A stretch of DNA of 42,921 nucleotides from Aliihoeflea aestuarii (GCF_024105665.1 NZ_JAAAMK010000015.1:1-42921); one strand, 5' to 3'. Shown: positions 26,062 to 36,452, numbered from the stretch's first letter. The notes: generated by a model not told the origin, from the sequence alone. Numbers and translations are program-made.

Positions 26062-27375
26062 TTGACCACCCATCTGCAGCCATCGCTTCACGAGCTTTTC
26101 CGGGTATTCGGCAAGATCGGGCTGTTGTCCTTTGGTGGACCGGCCGGGCAGATCGCGCTGATGCACCGCGAACTGGTCGAGGAGCGCGGCTGGCTGGAGG
26201 AGGCGCGGTTCCTGCATGCGCTGAATTATTGCATGGTCCTGCCGGGGCCGGAGGCGATGCAGCTTGCAACCTATGCCGGCTGGCTCCTGCGCGGCACCGC
26301 AGGCGGCCTTCTGGCCGGGCTGCTTTTCCTCCTTCCCGGCGCGGTTCTCATCGTCGCGCTATCGATCGTCTATTTCCTTGCCGGCGAGGTGACGGTCGTC
26401 CAGGGCCTCGTCTTCGGGCTGAAGGCGGCAGTGATCGCCATCGTTTTGGACGCGCTCGTCAAAGTATCCCGCCGGGCACTCAAGGGGACGGGGAAGGTCG
26501 TGGTCGCGGTGATGGCGTTCGTTGCCATTGCGCTTTTGCAGATTCCGTTTCCGATCGTCATCCTGGCCGCCGCGCTGATCGGCGCCATGTTCTTTTCGGG
26601 CAAAGTGCAGGTGGACGACGAAGCCACACTCGGGCCGTTGCCGGACCATGCACGACCCGATGCCGCGCGGTTCGCGCGCACCACGCTTTTGTGGCTCGGC
26701 ATCTGGCTCGCGCCTCTGGCGCTGATCGTCGTCGCGGTGGGCCGGGAAAACGTCTTCGCGCAGGAAGCGCTGTTCTTCTCGGCGATGGCGACCGTCACCT
26801 TCGGTGGCGCCTATGCCGTGCTTGCCTATGTCGCCCAGCAGGCGGTCGAAATCTATGGCTGGCTGCGCCCCGACGAGATGCTGACGGGGCTCGGCCTCGC
26901 CGAGACCACGCCCGGTCCGCTCGTTCTCGTCCTGGCCTTCGTGGGCTTTCTTGGCGGCGCGCGCCTGTCCGGCTTCGATCCGGTGGCGGGCGGGCTTGCC
27001 GGCGCACTGGTCGCGCTTTGGTTCACCTTCGCACCGTCGTTCCTCTTCATCTTCGCCGGCGCCCCCTATGTCGAGACGATCCGGCAGTCGAAACGGCTTG
27101 CCGCCGCGCTTTCGGCCGTCACGGCCGCCGTCGTCGGCGTCATCGCCAATCTGGCGGTATGGTTCGGCCTGCATGTGCTCTTCGGCACGCTGGACGAAGT
27201 CGAGACAGGTCCGTTTCGTCTGCTCCTGCCCGACCCGGCAAGCTTCGATCCCGCCGCCGCCATCATCGCCGCCGGTGCGGCGGTCGCGCTTCTTGCGCTG
27301 CGCGTCAATCTGATCGCAGTGCTGGCCGCAGCCAGCGCCGCCGGACTGGCGTGGCTATTGCTGTTCAGCGTTTAA
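26062..27375 (+). CDS. chrA: Chromate ion transporter ChrA (two-domain)
   Basis: A 437-residue long-chain CHR protein of two homologous halves. The first carries FGKIGLLSFGGPAGQIALMH and the second FSAMATVTFGGAYAVLAYV, with the PGP motifs (LPGPEAMQ, TTPGPLVL). It is expected to export chromate (or take up sulfate-like anions) with about ten helices. I chose the TTG at 26062, with GAGGG 7 nt upstream; a TTG at 26011 overlapping the ABC-F stop is less likely. Its last 11 bp overlap the convergent GT8 gene. No chrB-type regulator is visible. Confidence 0.92.
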   Translation: MTTHLQPSLHELFRVFGKIGLLSFGGPAGQIALMHRELVEERGWLEEARFLHALNYCMVLPGPEAMQLATYAGWLLRGTAGGLLAGLLFLLPGAVLIVALSIVYFLAGEVTVVQGLVFGLKAAVIAIVLDALVKVSRRALKGTGKVVVAVMAFVAIALLQIPFPIVILAAALIGAMFFSGKVQVDDEATLGPLPDHARPDAARFARTTLLWLGIWLAPLALIVVAVGRENVFAQEALFFSAMATVTFGGAYAVLAYVAQQAVEIYGWLRPDEMLTGLGLAETTPGPLVLVLAFVGFLGGARLSGFDPVAGGLAGALVALWFTFAPSFLFIFAGAPYVETIRQSKRLAAALSAVTAAVVGVIANLAVWFGLHVLFGTLDEVETGPFRLLLPDPASFDPAAAIIAAGAAVALLALRVNLIAVLAAASAAGLAWLLLFSV

Positions 27376-28165
27376 GCCAAAGCCGGAAAAGCATCTGTAT
27401 CTGCCAGAGCAATGTCTTGATCTCGTAGGCCCAGATCACCGGCAGACCGGTCGGCTTTCGGAACCGTCTCCACTCGTCCACATAGGCTTTGGACAAGAAC
27501 CAACGCCCCAAATTCCAGGGCTTGAAGCCGGTGATGAAGTGAAGAATTCTCGCATTCTCCCGGTACTGGGGCGTGGCCAGCGCCTGCGCGCTCCAGAACG
27601 GGTCGACAAGCCGGTTCCAGCGCGGATCGAGCCTTTGGATTTCAGGCCCGATCACCGCTTCGATCGATTCCTGATCGGCTTCACGCGGTCGATGAACGCG
27701 CGCCCATTCAAGAATCTGCGCGGTCAGCTCGCGCTCCCGCCAGACGCGGGCATTGACGAGCAGCAGGCCGGAATTGAGCTTGTCGTCGTGGAAGACGGCG
27801 GCTGCCGGGGACGAACCGAGTTCAGTCGCCCAAAGCTCGGCGACGTCCGAGCGAACGATCATATCGATATCGAGATAGAGGAACCGGTCGCTGTCCACCA
27901 GTTCCGCCATGAGAATCCGTGCATAGGCCATCGGCGACAGCATCGCCTTGTGCGACAGGCCCTCGAGGACCGAGAGGGGTGGACTGAGAAATTCGATCGC
28001 CAGATCGGGAAGGGCGGCTTCGATACACCTCTTGTCACGATCATTCCAGTCCATCCCGACAACCGAGACCCGCAAAGGCGTCGAGCTATGGGCTGTCAGC
28101 GAAGACAACATGACCGGTACATGGCGAAGAAACGCACGATCGGCTGCGCAGACGACATGCATCAT
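27365..28165 (-). CDS. Family 8 glycosyltransferase
   Basis: A 266-residue GT8 enzyme starting MMHVVCAADRAF. The metal and nucleotide-sugar DxD motif is in RFLYLDIDMIVRSD, followed by the conserved NSGLLLVNARVW segment and the C-terminal HFITGFKPWN. GT8 enzymes transfer hexoses, often galactose, to lipopolysaccharide or other glycans. The acceptor is unknown. The ATG at 28165 is preferred; an in-frame TTG at 28222 would add 19 residues. Convergent overlap with chrA is 11 bp. It follows prs by about 100 bp on the same strand. Confidence 0.87.
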   Translation of the reverse strand: MMHVVCAADRAFLRHVPVMLSSLTAHSSTPLRVSVVGMDWNDRDKRCIEAALPDLAIEFLSPPLSVLEGLSHKAMLSPMAYARILMAELVDSDRFLYLDIDMIVRSDVAELWATELGSSPAAAVFHDDKLNSGLLLVNARVWRERELTAQILEWARVHRPREADQESIEAVIGPEIQRLDPRWNRLVDPFWSAQALATPQYRENARILHFITGFKPWNLGRWFLSKAYVDEWRRFRKPTGLPVIWAYEIKTLLWQIQMLFRLWLKR

Positions 28166-28267
28166 TCGTTCAAGCCGCGCGTGGCTCCCCCAGTTGAACA
28201 GCTTCACTCTAAAGCGGTTCAAGGCTGCGTGGAAGCGGCACCAGAGCCTGAAATATCCGGTGCGTCG

Positions 28268-29200
28268 TTAGTCGAACAGGCTCGAAACCGACTCTTCCGA
28301 TGCCGTGCGCGAGATGGCTTCGCCGATCAGATCCGCGATGGAGACGACGCGGATGTTGTGCGCGGCCTCGACGGCTGAAGTCGGCTGGATCGAATCGGTG
28401 ATCACCAGTTCCTTCAGCGCCGAGCCGGTGATGCGCGCCGCAGCGCCTCCCGAAAGCACGCCGTGGGTGATGTAGGCAGTCACGCTGGTCGCGCCGTTGG
28501 CGAGCAGCGCGTCGGCCGCATTGCACAGCGTGCCGCCCGAATCGACGATGTCGTCGATCAGCAGGCAGTCCTTGCCCTCGACCGAACCGATGATGTTCAT
28601 CACCTCGGATTCGCCGGGGCGGTCGCGGCGCTTGTCGACGATGGCGAGCATGGAATCGATGCGCTTGGCGAGCGCGCGGGCACGCACGACGCCGCCGACA
28701 TCGGGCGAGACGACCATCGTGTTGGGCAGCGAATAATTCGCCTTCACGTCGCGCGCCAGAACCGGCACAGCGAAGAGATTGTCGGTCGGGATATCGAAGA
28801 AGCCCTGAATCTGCCCTGCGTGCAGGTCGAGCGTCAGGATGCGGTCGACGCCGGCGCGGGTGATCATGTTGGCGACGAGCTTGGCCGAGATCGGCGTGCG
28901 GCCCGAGGCGCGGCGATCCTGCCGCGCGTAGCCGAAATAGGGGATCACGGCCGTAATTCGCCGCGCCGACGAGCGGCGGAACGCGTCGATCATGATGAGC
29001 ATTTCCATCAGGTGATCGTTTGCCGGATAGGAGGTCGACTGGAGGATGAAGACATCCTCGCCGCGCACGTTTTCCTGGATCTCGACGAAGATTTCCTGAT
29101 CGGCGAAACGGCGCACGCTCGCTTTTCCGAGCGGAATGTTCAGGTAGCGGGCGACGGCCTCGGCCAGCACCCGGTTTGAATTACCCGCGAAAAGCTTCAT
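28268..29200 (-). CDS. prs: Ribose-phosphate pyrophosphokinase
   Basis: Makes PRPP from ribose 5-phosphate and ATP, the precursor of purines, pyrimidines, histidine, NAD and tryptophan. The 310-residue class I enzyme shows the catalytic flexible-loop block [15 protein letters not shown] (91-105), the ribose-5-phosphate and PRPP loop [15 protein letters not shown] (211-225) and [14 protein letters not shown]. The start ATG at 29200 is the only one compatible with the family. The apt gene elsewhere in this window uses its product. The lipoprotein gene upstream is 109 bp away. Confidence 0.97.
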   Translation of the reverse strand: MKLFAGNSNRVLAEAVARYLNIPLGKASVRRFADQEIFVEIQENVRGEDVFILQSTSYPANDHLMEMLIMIDAFRRSSARRITAVIPYFGYARQDRRASGRTPISAKLVANMITRAGVDRILTLDLHAGQIQGFFDIPTDNLFAVPVLARDVKANYSLPNTMVVSPDVGGVVRARALAKRIDSMLAIVDKRRDRPGESEVMNIIGSVEGKDCLLIDDIVDSGGTLCNAADALLANGATSVTAYITHGVLSGGAAARITGSALKELVITDSIQPTSAVEAAHNIRVVSIADLIGEAISRTASEESVSSLFD

Positions 29201-29309
29201 GCAGAGATGTCCCCGGCAAAGGATTTGACCGGCCTTTTACCGGCAAGCGGCGCGATTGCAACCCTTTGGGGGCGATTCAATTGTGGCTTTCGCGCCTTGT
29301 CGGTGGGTT

Positions 29310-29834
29310 TCAACCGGCGCGTGCGAGAAGCCAGGAGGCATAGGCGTCGATCGTCTGGTCCGCGATGCGGTCCATCACCTGCGGCTCGACGCTTGCCCAG
29401 CCTTCGCCCGTAACGCGTGGGGCGCGTTCCTGTCCCTGAATGCGCGTCAGCCGGTTTCCGCTGGCGTCGATCACGTCCCAGACATAGATCACCGTCGTCT
29501 GCGCGCCTTCGGTGAAGGCGGAGAAGTACCCCTTCATCGTCAGCCCCTCGCCGGTCGGCGAGGCGGCGAGCGGAATGCCGAGTTCGCGCGCGCGGGAGAC
29601 GAGGCGCGCATTGAGCGGCGCCATGGCCGTGTCGGGCGCGCCGACGCCCGGCGTGATGGTGAGTTGCGGATTGCTTGCCGGCGTCAATGCCGCCGTCTGC
29701 TGGCCGCCAGGTGTTGCGGCATCGACCGCCCGTTGCTGCATGCTGGTAAGGGCGGTTGGCTGCACCGCGGTCGTGTTCGTGCAGCCGGCCAGCGCCGACG
29801 CACCAACGATCCCGATCACCTGCCAAAGCTTCAT
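29310..29834 (-). CDS. Putative lipoprotein of unknown function
   Basis: A 174-residue protein with an N-terminal signal and lipobox (ALAGC, Cys18), so probably lipidated and anchored in the envelope. After a polar low-complexity stretch (about residues 20-60) there is a soluble domain (EGLTMKGYFSAFTEGAQTTV) with beta-strand character. I do not recognise the family. It lies between the M24 protein and prs on the same strand. Lgt, which attaches the lipid to such proteins, is encoded 3 kb upstream in the same run of genes. Confidence 0.82.
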   Translation of the reverse strand: MKLWQVIGIVGASALAGCTNTTAVQPTALTSMQQRAVDAATPGGQQTAALTPASNPQLTITPGVGAPDTAMAPLNARLVSRARELGIPLAASPTGEGLTMKGYFSAFTEGAQTTVIYVWDVIDASGNRLTRIQGQERAPRVTGEGWASVEPQVMDRIADQTIDAYASWLLARAG

Positions 29835-29866
29835 CGCCGCCCCCGTATCGCCGCGCGATTATGCAA

Positions 29867-31018
29867 TCATTGGACGATCAAGTCGAGATCGAGCCGCGAC
29901 AAGGAACGCGGCGCGCCGTCGGTCGTCAGATACGTGCGGCCGAGCGTCATCGCCGTTTCCGAATCCGAATCCATGATGATCATGTGTGCGAACAGCGTCA
30001 TGTCGGGTGCGATCGGCTCCGGATTGCCTGCAAAGAACATCTGCTTGTCCATCCAGGACGGCGTGAACCGCGCGCCGACGGAGTAGCCGCAGGCGTTGAG
30101 CCTATGCCGCGTCAGGCCATGCGCTTCCATGACTTTCGCGTGGGCATCGAACACGTCGCCGAAGGTCTGGCCGGGCACCATGGCCCGCTCCACGGCCGTC
30201 AGCGCCTCATGCGCGGCCTCGTAGAGTTCCTGGTGGCGCTTGGTCGCTTTGCCGACGAGAACGGTGCGCATCATCGGCGCGTGGTAATGCGCGAAGACGC
30301 CCGACCATTCGAGCGTAAGCTGGTCGTTCTTGGTCAGTTTGCGCCGGCCGGACTTGTAGCGGCACAAAAGCGCGTCGGCGCCCGAGCCGATGATGAACTC
30401 GTTGGCCGGATAGTCGCCGCCACCGGCAAAGATCGCGCCCTGCATGGCGGCCAGGATCGCGCCTTCGTCGCCGCCCTGCTTGATCAGTGGAAGTGCCGCC
30501 TCGAAGGCTTCGTCCGATAGTGCGGCCGCGCGCTCCGCCTTCTTGATTTCCGCCGCGCTCTTGAACAGGCGCAGGCGCGAGACGAGATCGGATGCGTCCT
30601 CGATCTTGCCAAATGTCTTCAACTGCTCGTCCAGCAGGCGCGCATTGTGGCCGGTCAGCCCGTGCGTGTCATATTCGACGCCGATGCGGCAACCGAGTAG
30701 GTCTAGATCGTTGAGAAGATTGCGCAGATCGACCGTCGGATCGGCCTTGTCGCGGTCGGTCCACAGGATCACGTTCTCGATGATCGAGGTGTGTTTTGCC
30801 TGCCGCATGTCAGCCGAGCGTGTCAAAAGCACCATGGAACCGTCGGCCTTGACCACCAGCGACTGGAAGAAACAGAAGCCGAACGTGTCGTAACCGGTCA
30901 GCCAGTACATGCTTTCCTGCGCGAACAGGACGATGGCATCGAGCTTGCGGTCGGCCATTTCGATCACGAGGCGGTCGCGCCGGGAATCGAATTCGGTTCT
31001 GTCGAAATGCAGCGCCAT
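29867..31018 (-). CDS. M24-fold (pita-bread) protein, creatinase-like, without usual metal ligands
   Basis: A 383-residue protein with the creatinase/aminopeptidase P fold: N-terminal domain (1-150) and C-terminal pita-bread domain. The usual ligand positions are altered. The DxG...DxTRT strand reads LEWSG...APMMRT (Asp to Glu, Asp to Pro), the HGxG strand reads CGYSVG, FTIEPG reads LFAHMI, and the last IED position is LGR. So all five metal ligands of methionine or proline aminopeptidases are missing, as in metal-free creatinase-type or ectoine-hydrolase enzymes. The real substrate is unknown; calling it an Xaa-Pro peptidase would be misleading. It starts 3 nt after pgeF. Confidence 0.85.
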   Translation of the reverse strand: MALHFDRTEFDSRRDRLVIEMADRKLDAIVLFAQESMYWLTGYDTFGFCFFQSLVVKADGSMVLLTRSADMRQAKHTSIIENVILWTDRDKADPTVDLRNLLNDLDLLGCRIGVEYDTHGLTGHNARLLDEQLKTFGKIEDASDLVSRLRLFKSAAEIKKAERAAALSDEAFEAALPLIKQGGDEGAILAAMQGAIFAGGGDYPANEFIIGSGADALLCRYKSGRRKLTKNDQLTLEWSGVFAHYHAPMMRTVLVGKATKRHQELYEAAHEALTAVERAMVPGQTFGDVFDAHAKVMEAHGLTRHRLNACGYSVGARFTPSWMDKQMFFAGNPEPIAPDMTLFAHMIIMDSDSETAMTLGRTYLTTDGAPRSLSRLDLDLIVQ

Positions 31019-31021
31019 TCT

Positions 31022-31816
31022 TCAGGTCTCCAGGACGATAGCGGACAATTGGCGGCCGTAATCCGGCTCCTGCCTGTGTGTCGTCCGCCGATAGGAATAG
31101 AAATTGTCCGGCTCCGCATAGGTGCAGCGCGCGGCATGGTCAACCGCAACGCCCGCACGCGCCAGCCGGTCGAGCGTATATCGGTTCAGATCGAAAAGCG
31201 CATGGCCGTCCTTGCCCGACGACTTGAAATAGACGTCATTCGCAAGGTCCGCCTCAATGAAGCGCACGATGAATTCGGGGCCAACCTCGTAGTTCGCCGC
31301 GCTGATCGCGGGGCCGAGAACGGCGTGGATGTTCTCGCGCTTCGCGCCCAGGCTTTCCATGGCGGCGACGGTGTTTTCGGCGATCCCATGGAGCGCGCCC
31401 TTCCAGCCGGCATGGGCCGCGCCGATCACCCGCGCCTGACCGTCCGCGAAGAGAATCGGCCCGCAATCGGCCGTCAGGATGGCGATCGCGAGCCCCGGCG
31501 TGGCCGTGACGAGCGCATCCGCCTTCGGGCGTTCATCGACGGGCAGGGCGGCATCGACGATCTCGACATCGGCCGAATGAACCTGATGCACCGTCGCGAG
31601 TCGGTCGTCCGAAACGTTCAGCCATCTTGCAGCGCGGCTGCGATTTTCCTTCACGGCCTCACGGTCGTCCGACGAGCCATAGCCGACATTCAGGCCGGCA
31701 TAGATGCCTTGCGAAACGCCGCCTCGTCTGGTGAAGAAACCATGCCGGATTCCGTTTGGGGCGAGTTCGTCCATAAGATCGGACCGTACCGGGTCCGGTC
31801 GCGTTGAATCGAGCAT
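31022..31816 (-). CDS. pgeF: Peptidoglycan editing factor PgeF (YfiH, laccase domain)
   Basis: A 264-residue Cu-oxidase_4 family protein. YfiH removes mis-incorporated L-Ser from the peptidoglycan stem peptide. The zinc-binding residues lie in HQVHSADV, TADCGPILF (Cys) and GAAHAGWKG (His), all conserved. The ATG at 31816 follows AAGG by 7 nt. It lies between the MidA-like methyltransferase (93-bp gap) and the M24 protein (3-bp gap), a rhizobial gene order that includes lgt and prs. Confidence 0.94.
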   Translation of the reverse strand: MLDSTRPDPVRSDLMDELAPNGIRHGFFTRRGGVSQGIYAGLNVGYGSSDDREAVKENRSRAARWLNVSDDRLATVHQVHSADVEIVDAALPVDERPKADALVTATPGLAIAILTADCGPILFADGQARVIGAAHAGWKGALHGIAENTVAAMESLGAKRENIHAVLGPAISAANYEVGPEFIVRFIEADLANDVYFKSSGKDGHALFDLNRYTLDRLARAGVAVDHAARCTYAEPDNFYSYRRTTHRQEPDYGRQLSAIVLET

Positions 31817-31909
31817 CCAGAAACCTTTTTGCTGGCAGTCGCTTACAGGCGACCCATCCTCGTCATACCCGCAAATCGCGCGCGATGGTGGGGGAGGGCG
31901 GGGGTGGTG

Positions 31910-32983
31910 TCAATCGGCAGCCGAAGCCGGCGGCAATCCTTGCAGGTCTCTGCTCACCATCAACACCTTGAACAGCGCCCCCATCTGGTCGGGGCCTGCC
32001 AGCCGCTCGACCTCGCCGCTCAGCCGTTCGCGCAAGGCATCGTTGCCGCCCGCTCCCAGTTGGCCGGCCCGCTCGAGAAGCCCCATCCCGATCAGGAATT
32101 CACCCTGCGTCGTCGCGCGCGCTTCGAGCCCTGCGGCCTTCGCGGTGAGCGCGAGCGCCGCGAAATCCACATGGCTCGTCAGGTCGGCCTGTCCGGGATT
32201 TGCAAGCATCTCGACATGGGAATGCGCGCGCATGGCCTGCAACGTGTCGCCGATTCCGGGAGCAAGGTGCCCATAGTCGATGAAAAGCCCGGCTCCACCT
32301 TGTGCGGCGATTCGTTCGCAAATACCTTGCATCAACGCCGTGCGTGCCGGCGCAACCTCGAAGATCGCGCCGTCTTTCGCCTCAGCCGCGTCCGGTGGCA
32401 GCAGATCGGCCTCGATGGTTCCTGCACCCGCGACGAAAGCAAGATCGCCGTTCTCGCCAAGCCCGATGCAGCGCTCGCGCCAGCCTTGCGCCGTCCTGAC
32501 GAACTGGCGGATCGGCACGGCGTCGAACAATTCGTTGCCGACGATGAGGAGCGGTGCGTCCGGCAGTTCGGCCATGTCACGATGCCATTTCGCCGAAGTT
32601 TCGCCCAGCGTCTCCTTCTGGATCGCGGTGAGGCGTGGGCTGGTTTCGATCAGCGCCGTCCGCACGTCGCCCGCGCCCGGCAGCCGCGCCCATGTGCGCT
32701 TCATGTCGCGCATAAGCGTGCCGCGTCCCGGACCGATCTCGGCAAGGACCACATTGCTCGGCGCGCCCTGCGCCTGCCACGCCGCGTAGAGCCATATGGC
32801 GACCAGTTCGCCGAACATCTGGCTGATTTCCGGCGCGGTGATGAAATCACCCTTTGCGCCGAACGGCTCGCGTGTCGTGTAATAACCGTCGGTCGGATCG
32901 AACAGGCACATGGCCATGAATTGCGAAACGGGGATCGGTCCCGTTTCGGCGATCAATTCCGCGATGCGGCGCTCGAGGCTCAC
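31910..32983 (-). CDS. MidA/NDUFAF7-like SAM-dependent methyltransferase
   Basis: A 357-residue protein with the N-terminal [30 protein letters not shown] block, characteristic of the DUF185/NDUFAF7 family, and the SAM motif EIGPGRGTL. Mitochondrial NDUFAF7 methylates complex I subunit NDUFS2; the bacterial target is not established. Start: GTG at 32983, overlapping the lgt stop by 4 nt (GTGA). A longer frame to 33013 is lgt coding sequence read out of frame. Confidence 0.93.
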   Translation of the reverse strand: MSLERRIAELIAETGPIPVSQFMAMCLFDPTDGYYTTREPFGAKGDFITAPEISQMFGELVAIWLYAAWQAQGAPSNVVLAEIGPGRGTLMRDMKRTWARLPGAGDVRTALIETSPRLTAIQKETLGETSAKWHRDMAELPDAPLLIVGNELFDAVPIRQFVRTAQGWRERCIGLGENGDLAFVAGAGTIEADLLPPDAAEAKDGAIFEVAPARTALMQGICERIAAQGGAGLFIDYGHLAPGIGDTLQAMRAHSHVEMLANPGQADLTSHVDFAALALTAKAAGLEARATTQGEFLIGMGLLERAGQLGAGGNDALRERLSGEVERLAGPDQMGALFKVLMVSRDLQGLPPASAAD

Positions 32984-33816
32984 GCGGCCTTGCGCGCCCG
33001 CAGGATCGCCCACAGTCCGACGAGAACGAGCGGCACCGAAAGCACCATGCCCATCGTCAGCCAGTTGCCCGCGAGATACCCGATATGGGCGTCCGGCTCG
33101 CGGAAGAACTCCACGATGATGCGCGACAGGCCATAGCCGGCGATGAATACGCCCGCGACGGTGCCCGGCCGCTTCAGCGCCTTGCCCTTATGAATAAGCA
33201 CGAAGAGAACGACGAACAGCACCAGCCCTTCGAGAATCGCTTCGTAGATCTGGCTCGGATGACGCGCGAACGGCCCGCCATTGGGAAACACGACGGCCCA
33301 CGGCACGTCGGTTGGACGACCCCAGAGTTCGGAATTGATGAAGTTCGTCACGCGCACCAGCCCAAGGCCGACCGGCGCACCTGCGGCGATTACGTCGAAC
33401 AGGCTGAAGGTGGAAAAACCCCTGCGTCGCGCGAAGAGGATCATGGCGATGGTGACACCGGCCAGCCCGCCATGGAAGGACATGCCGCCCTGCCAGATCG
33501 CCAGCGCCTCGAGCGGATTGGCGGCATAGCGCGCGAAGTCGTAGAACAGCATGTAGCCGATCCGCCCGCCGAGAACGACACCCGCCGCCGCCCAGATCAG
33601 GAAATCGTCGATGTCGACCGGCTTGATCGGCGCGGTGTCGTTCGGCCACAGATCGGGCGTCGCGATCAGGCGGCGGGCATACCACCAGGCGAACAGGATG
33701 CCGACGACATAGCCCAGCCCGTACCAGTGGATCGCCAGCGGCCCGACCTGGACGATGACCGGGTCGATGTTCGGAAAGGCGAGGGCGGAAATCGGCAAGG
33801 CGAGATAGTCGGGCAA
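32980..33816 (-). CDS. lgt: Prolipoprotein diacylglyceryl transferase
   Basis: An inner-membrane enzyme that transfers diacylglyceryl from phosphatidylglycerol to the lipobox cysteine of prolipoproteins. The 278-residue protein has seven hydrophobic segments and the family blocks [36 protein letters not shown] and [10 protein letters not shown]. Translation begins at a TTG (33816) preceded by GGGGAG with a 6-nt spacer. It is divergent from ohyA across 194 bp, which I searched without finding a clear operator. Its stop overlaps the methyltransferase start. Confidence 0.96.
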   Translation of the reverse strand: MPDYLALPISALAFPNIDPVIVQVGPLAIHWYGLGYVVGILFAWWYARRLIATPDLWPNDTAPIKPVDIDDFLIWAAAGVVLGGRIGYMLFYDFARYAANPLEALAIWQGGMSFHGGLAGVTIAMILFARRRGFSTFSLFDVIAAGAPVGLGLVRVTNFINSELWGRPTDVPWAVVFPNGGPFARHPSQIYEAILEGLVLFVVLFVLIHKGKALKRPGTVAGVFIAGYGLSRIIVEFFREPDAHIGYLAGNWLTMGMVLSVPLVLVGLWAILRARKAA

Positions 33817-34010
33817 GAGATGCTCCCCGGTGGATGCGTCGGCACATATGGCGCGGGGGTGTCGCGCCGGTCAAGGCGAAGATCATGCGGTGCGTTTTCG
33901 CCAGGATGTTCGCCAAGAATTTTTAACGCTGTCACGAAAACGACAGTAGAAATCTGGTGAGTTGCTTGCAAATGTTGTGGTGGGGAAAATTGCTCGAAAG
34001 GTGAATTTGC

Positions 34011-35993
34011 ATGACCAGCGCGAAATCTTCCTTCTCTGACGATCGTAAACCTTTCAACGTCGAGAACGACACCACCTCCGGCTACTGGCATCACCGGCCC
34101 GAAAACACCCTGCCGCCGCCGGACATGATGGGCGCCTATATGCGCAATCGTCCCGTGATCGAAAACAAGGTCGAGGGCCGCAAGGCGTGGATTATCGGCA
34201 GCGGCATCGCCGGCCTTGCAGCAGCGTTCTACATGATCCGCGATGGCGGCATGGACGGCAAGGACATCACCATTCTCGATGCGATGAACATCGAGGGCGG
34301 CTCGCTTGACGGCGCGGGCAATCCCGATGACGGCTACATCATCCGGGGTGGCCGGGAGATGAACTGGAATTACGACAATCTGTGGGACATGTTCCAGGAC
34401 GTTCAGGCGCTGGAACTGCCCGAGGGCTACAGCGTCCTCGACGAGTATCGGCTCGTCAACGACAACGACCCGAACTATTCAAAAGCCCGTCTGATGCACA
34501 AGCAGGGCCAGATTCGCGATTTCTCGACGCTGGGTCTGTCGCGTTCGCAGCAATGGGAACTCATCAAGCTGCTCTTGAAGCGCAAGGAAGAACTCGACGA
34601 CATCACCATCGAGCAATATTTCAGCGCCGGATTCCTCGAAACCAATTTCTGGTATCTGTGGCGCTCCATGTTCGCCTTCGAGAACTGGCAAAGCCTGCTC
34701 GAAATGAAGCTCTACATGCACCGCTTCCTTGACGCTCTCGATGGGCTCACGGACATGTCGGCCCTGATCTTCCCGAAATACAATCAATATGACAGCTTCG
34801 TGCGGCCGCTGGTCGAGCATCTGAAGAAAAAGGGTGTCAAGGTTCGGTTCGGCACCCGCGCCCACGATCTCGATTTCAGCACCGAGGGCGATACGCGAAC
34901 GGTTACGGGTATCCGGGCCAATATCGACGGCAAGGACGAAGTGATCGCCGTCGGGGCGCATGACGTCGTTTTCGCCCTGACCGGCTCGATGACCGAAGGC
35001 ACTGCCTATGGCGATATGGAAACGGCTCCGAAGCTTGAGCGCGGTCGCCACGAACCCGGCGAGGCGAGCGATTGGATGCTGTGGAAGAATCTGGCGAAGA
35101 AATCGCCGGTCTTCGGTAAACCGGAAAAATTCTACGGCGACACCGAAAAGTCGATGTGGGAGTCGGTCACGCTCACTTGCAAGCCCTCGCCATTCGTGGA
35201 CAGGCTGAAGGAATTGTCGGTGAACGATCCCTATTCGGGCAAGACCGCGACCGGCGGCATCATAACGTTCACGGATTCAAACTGGGTCCTCAGTTTCACC
35301 TGCAACCGCCAGCCGCACTTCCCGGATCAGCCGGGCGACGTTCTCGTCGTATGGGTCTACGCACTGCTGATGGACAAGGACGGAAACCATGTGAAGAAGC
35401 CGATGCCGGCCTGCACCGGGCGGGAAATCATCGCCGAACTTTGCTACCACCTCGGTATCGAGGATCAGGTCGACGCCGTTGTCGCCAACACCAAGGCGCG
35501 TCTTGCGCTCATGCCCTACATCACCGCGATGTTCATGCCGCGTGCGGCGGGCGACCGGCCGCATGTCGTGCCGGCGGGCTGCACCAATCTGGCTTTGATG
35601 GGGCAGTTCGTGGAAACGTCGAACGACATCATCTTCACGATGGACAGTTCGATCCGGACCGCGCGCGTAGGCGTCTACACTCTGCTTGGCCTTCGCAAAC
35701 AGGTGCCGGACATCAGCCCCGTTCAATACGATATCAGAACGCTTCTCAAGGCTGCACGGGCGCTCAACAATGAGGAGCCGTTTCCGGGCGAGCGCCTTCT
35801 CCACCGGCTTCTCGACAATACCTATTTCGCGCATATCCTGCCGCCGCTTCCCGAGCGAGACGGTTCCGGGCGCGACAAGGCGCAAAGCGAATTGTCGGGC
35901 TGGCTGGGCGGCGGTGAGCAAGCGGTCGGCCGTGTCTTCGACTGGATGGAAAAAGTCCGTGAAAATTTCGGCCGCCGAAAAACGGGCGGCTGA
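34011..35993 (+). CDS. ohyA: Oleate hydratase (FAD-dependent)
   Basis: Adds water to the cis-9 double bond of oleic or related acids to give 10-hydroxystearate, often described as detoxifying host or membrane fatty acids. The 660-residue protein has an N-terminal Rossmann FAD fold ([11 protein letters not shown], 63-73), the conserved IIRGGREM segment (110-117), and DGYIIRGG just before it. Length is typical. The ATG at 34011 has AAAGGTGA 7 nt upstream. It sits between lgt and ubiK. In rhizobial genomes I know, those two are neighbours, so ohyA may be an insertion. Confidence 0.95.
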   Translation: MTSAKSSFSDDRKPFNVENDTTSGYWHHRPENTLPPPDMMGAYMRNRPVIENKVEGRKAWIIGSGIAGLAAAFYMIRDGGMDGKDITILDAMNIEGGSLDGAGNPDDGYIIRGGREMNWNYDNLWDMFQDVQALELPEGYSVLDEYRLVNDNDPNYSKARLMHKQGQIRDFSTLGLSRSQQWELIKLLLKRKEELDDITIEQYFSAGFLETNFWYLWRSMFAFENWQSLLEMKLYMHRFLDALDGLTDMSALIFPKYNQYDSFVRPLVEHLKKKGVKVRFGTRAHDLDFSTEGDTRTVTGIRANIDGKDEVIAVGAHDVVFALTGSMTEGTAYGDMETAPKLERGRHEPGEASDWMLWKNLAKKSPVFGKPEKFYGDTEKSMWESVTLTCKPSPFVDRLKELSVNDPYSGKTATGGIITFTDSNWVLSFTCNRQPHFPDQPGDVLVVWVYALLMDKDGNHVKKPMPACTGREIIAELCYHLGIEDQVDAVVANTKARLALMPYITAMFMPRAAGDRPHVVPAGCTNLALMGQFVETSNDIIFTMDSSIRTARVGVYTLLGLRKQVPDISPVQYDIRTLLKAARALNNEEPFPGERLLHRLLDNTYFAHILPPLPERDGSGRDKAQSELSGWLGGGEQAVGRVFDWMEKVRENFGRRKTGG

Positions 35994-36088
35994 GATGACC
36001 TTGTCGGTCTGACGAGCATATCGCTTGCGCTTGCAATCGGGCCGGGCGGCGACTACCTCAAACCAAACATTCGAGCGGAGTTGAGATC

Positions 36089-36361
36089 ATGTCGACCGGC
36101 CCTAATCGCATTCTGGATGAATTCGCCAAGCTTATGACGGATGCGGCAGGCGCCGCGCAGGGCGTGCGCCGTGAATTCGAGACGGCATTTCGCGGCCAAG
36201 CCGAACGAATCCTGAATTCGATGGACCTCGTCCAGCGCGAAGAATTCGAGGCGGTACGCGAAATGGCGCTGAAAGCGCGGGCCGAAAACGAAAAGCTCGC
36301 CGCGCGAATCGAGGCGCTCGAAGCGCGTTTCGGCGACAAGCCGTCCGATCCTGCGGTCTGA
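36089..36361 (+). CDS. ubiK: Ubiquinone biosynthesis accessory factor UbiK
   Basis: A 90-residue mostly helical protein ending in a predicted coiled coil (KARAENEKLAARIEALEARFG), as in the YqiC/BMFP family. UbiK binds UbiJ and lipids and helps the late steps of ubiquinone synthesis. The fit with a bc1-containing aerobe is natural. The ATG at 36089 follows GGAG by 8 nt. No other ubi genes are in the window. The next 359 bp to the YbjN gene are non-coding. Confidence 0.9.
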   Translation: MSTGPNRILDEFAKLMTDAAGAAQGVRREFETAFRGQAERILNSMDLVQREEFEAVREMALKARAENEKLAARIEALEARFGDKPSDPAV

Positions 36362-36452
36362 AATTGCCCTTGCGTCACGGTGGCGCAAGTTTCGCACAAG
36401 GATTGCGGGCGTGGTTCTCCACAGGCGCAAAGCCTGAAAACACCTTTTCCGT

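Noticed and set aside
33922-33946. Short inverted repeat CTGTC...GACAG in the lgt-ohyA intergenic region
   Set aside because: Only a 5-bp arm; expected by chance and not aligned with a recognisable promoter.
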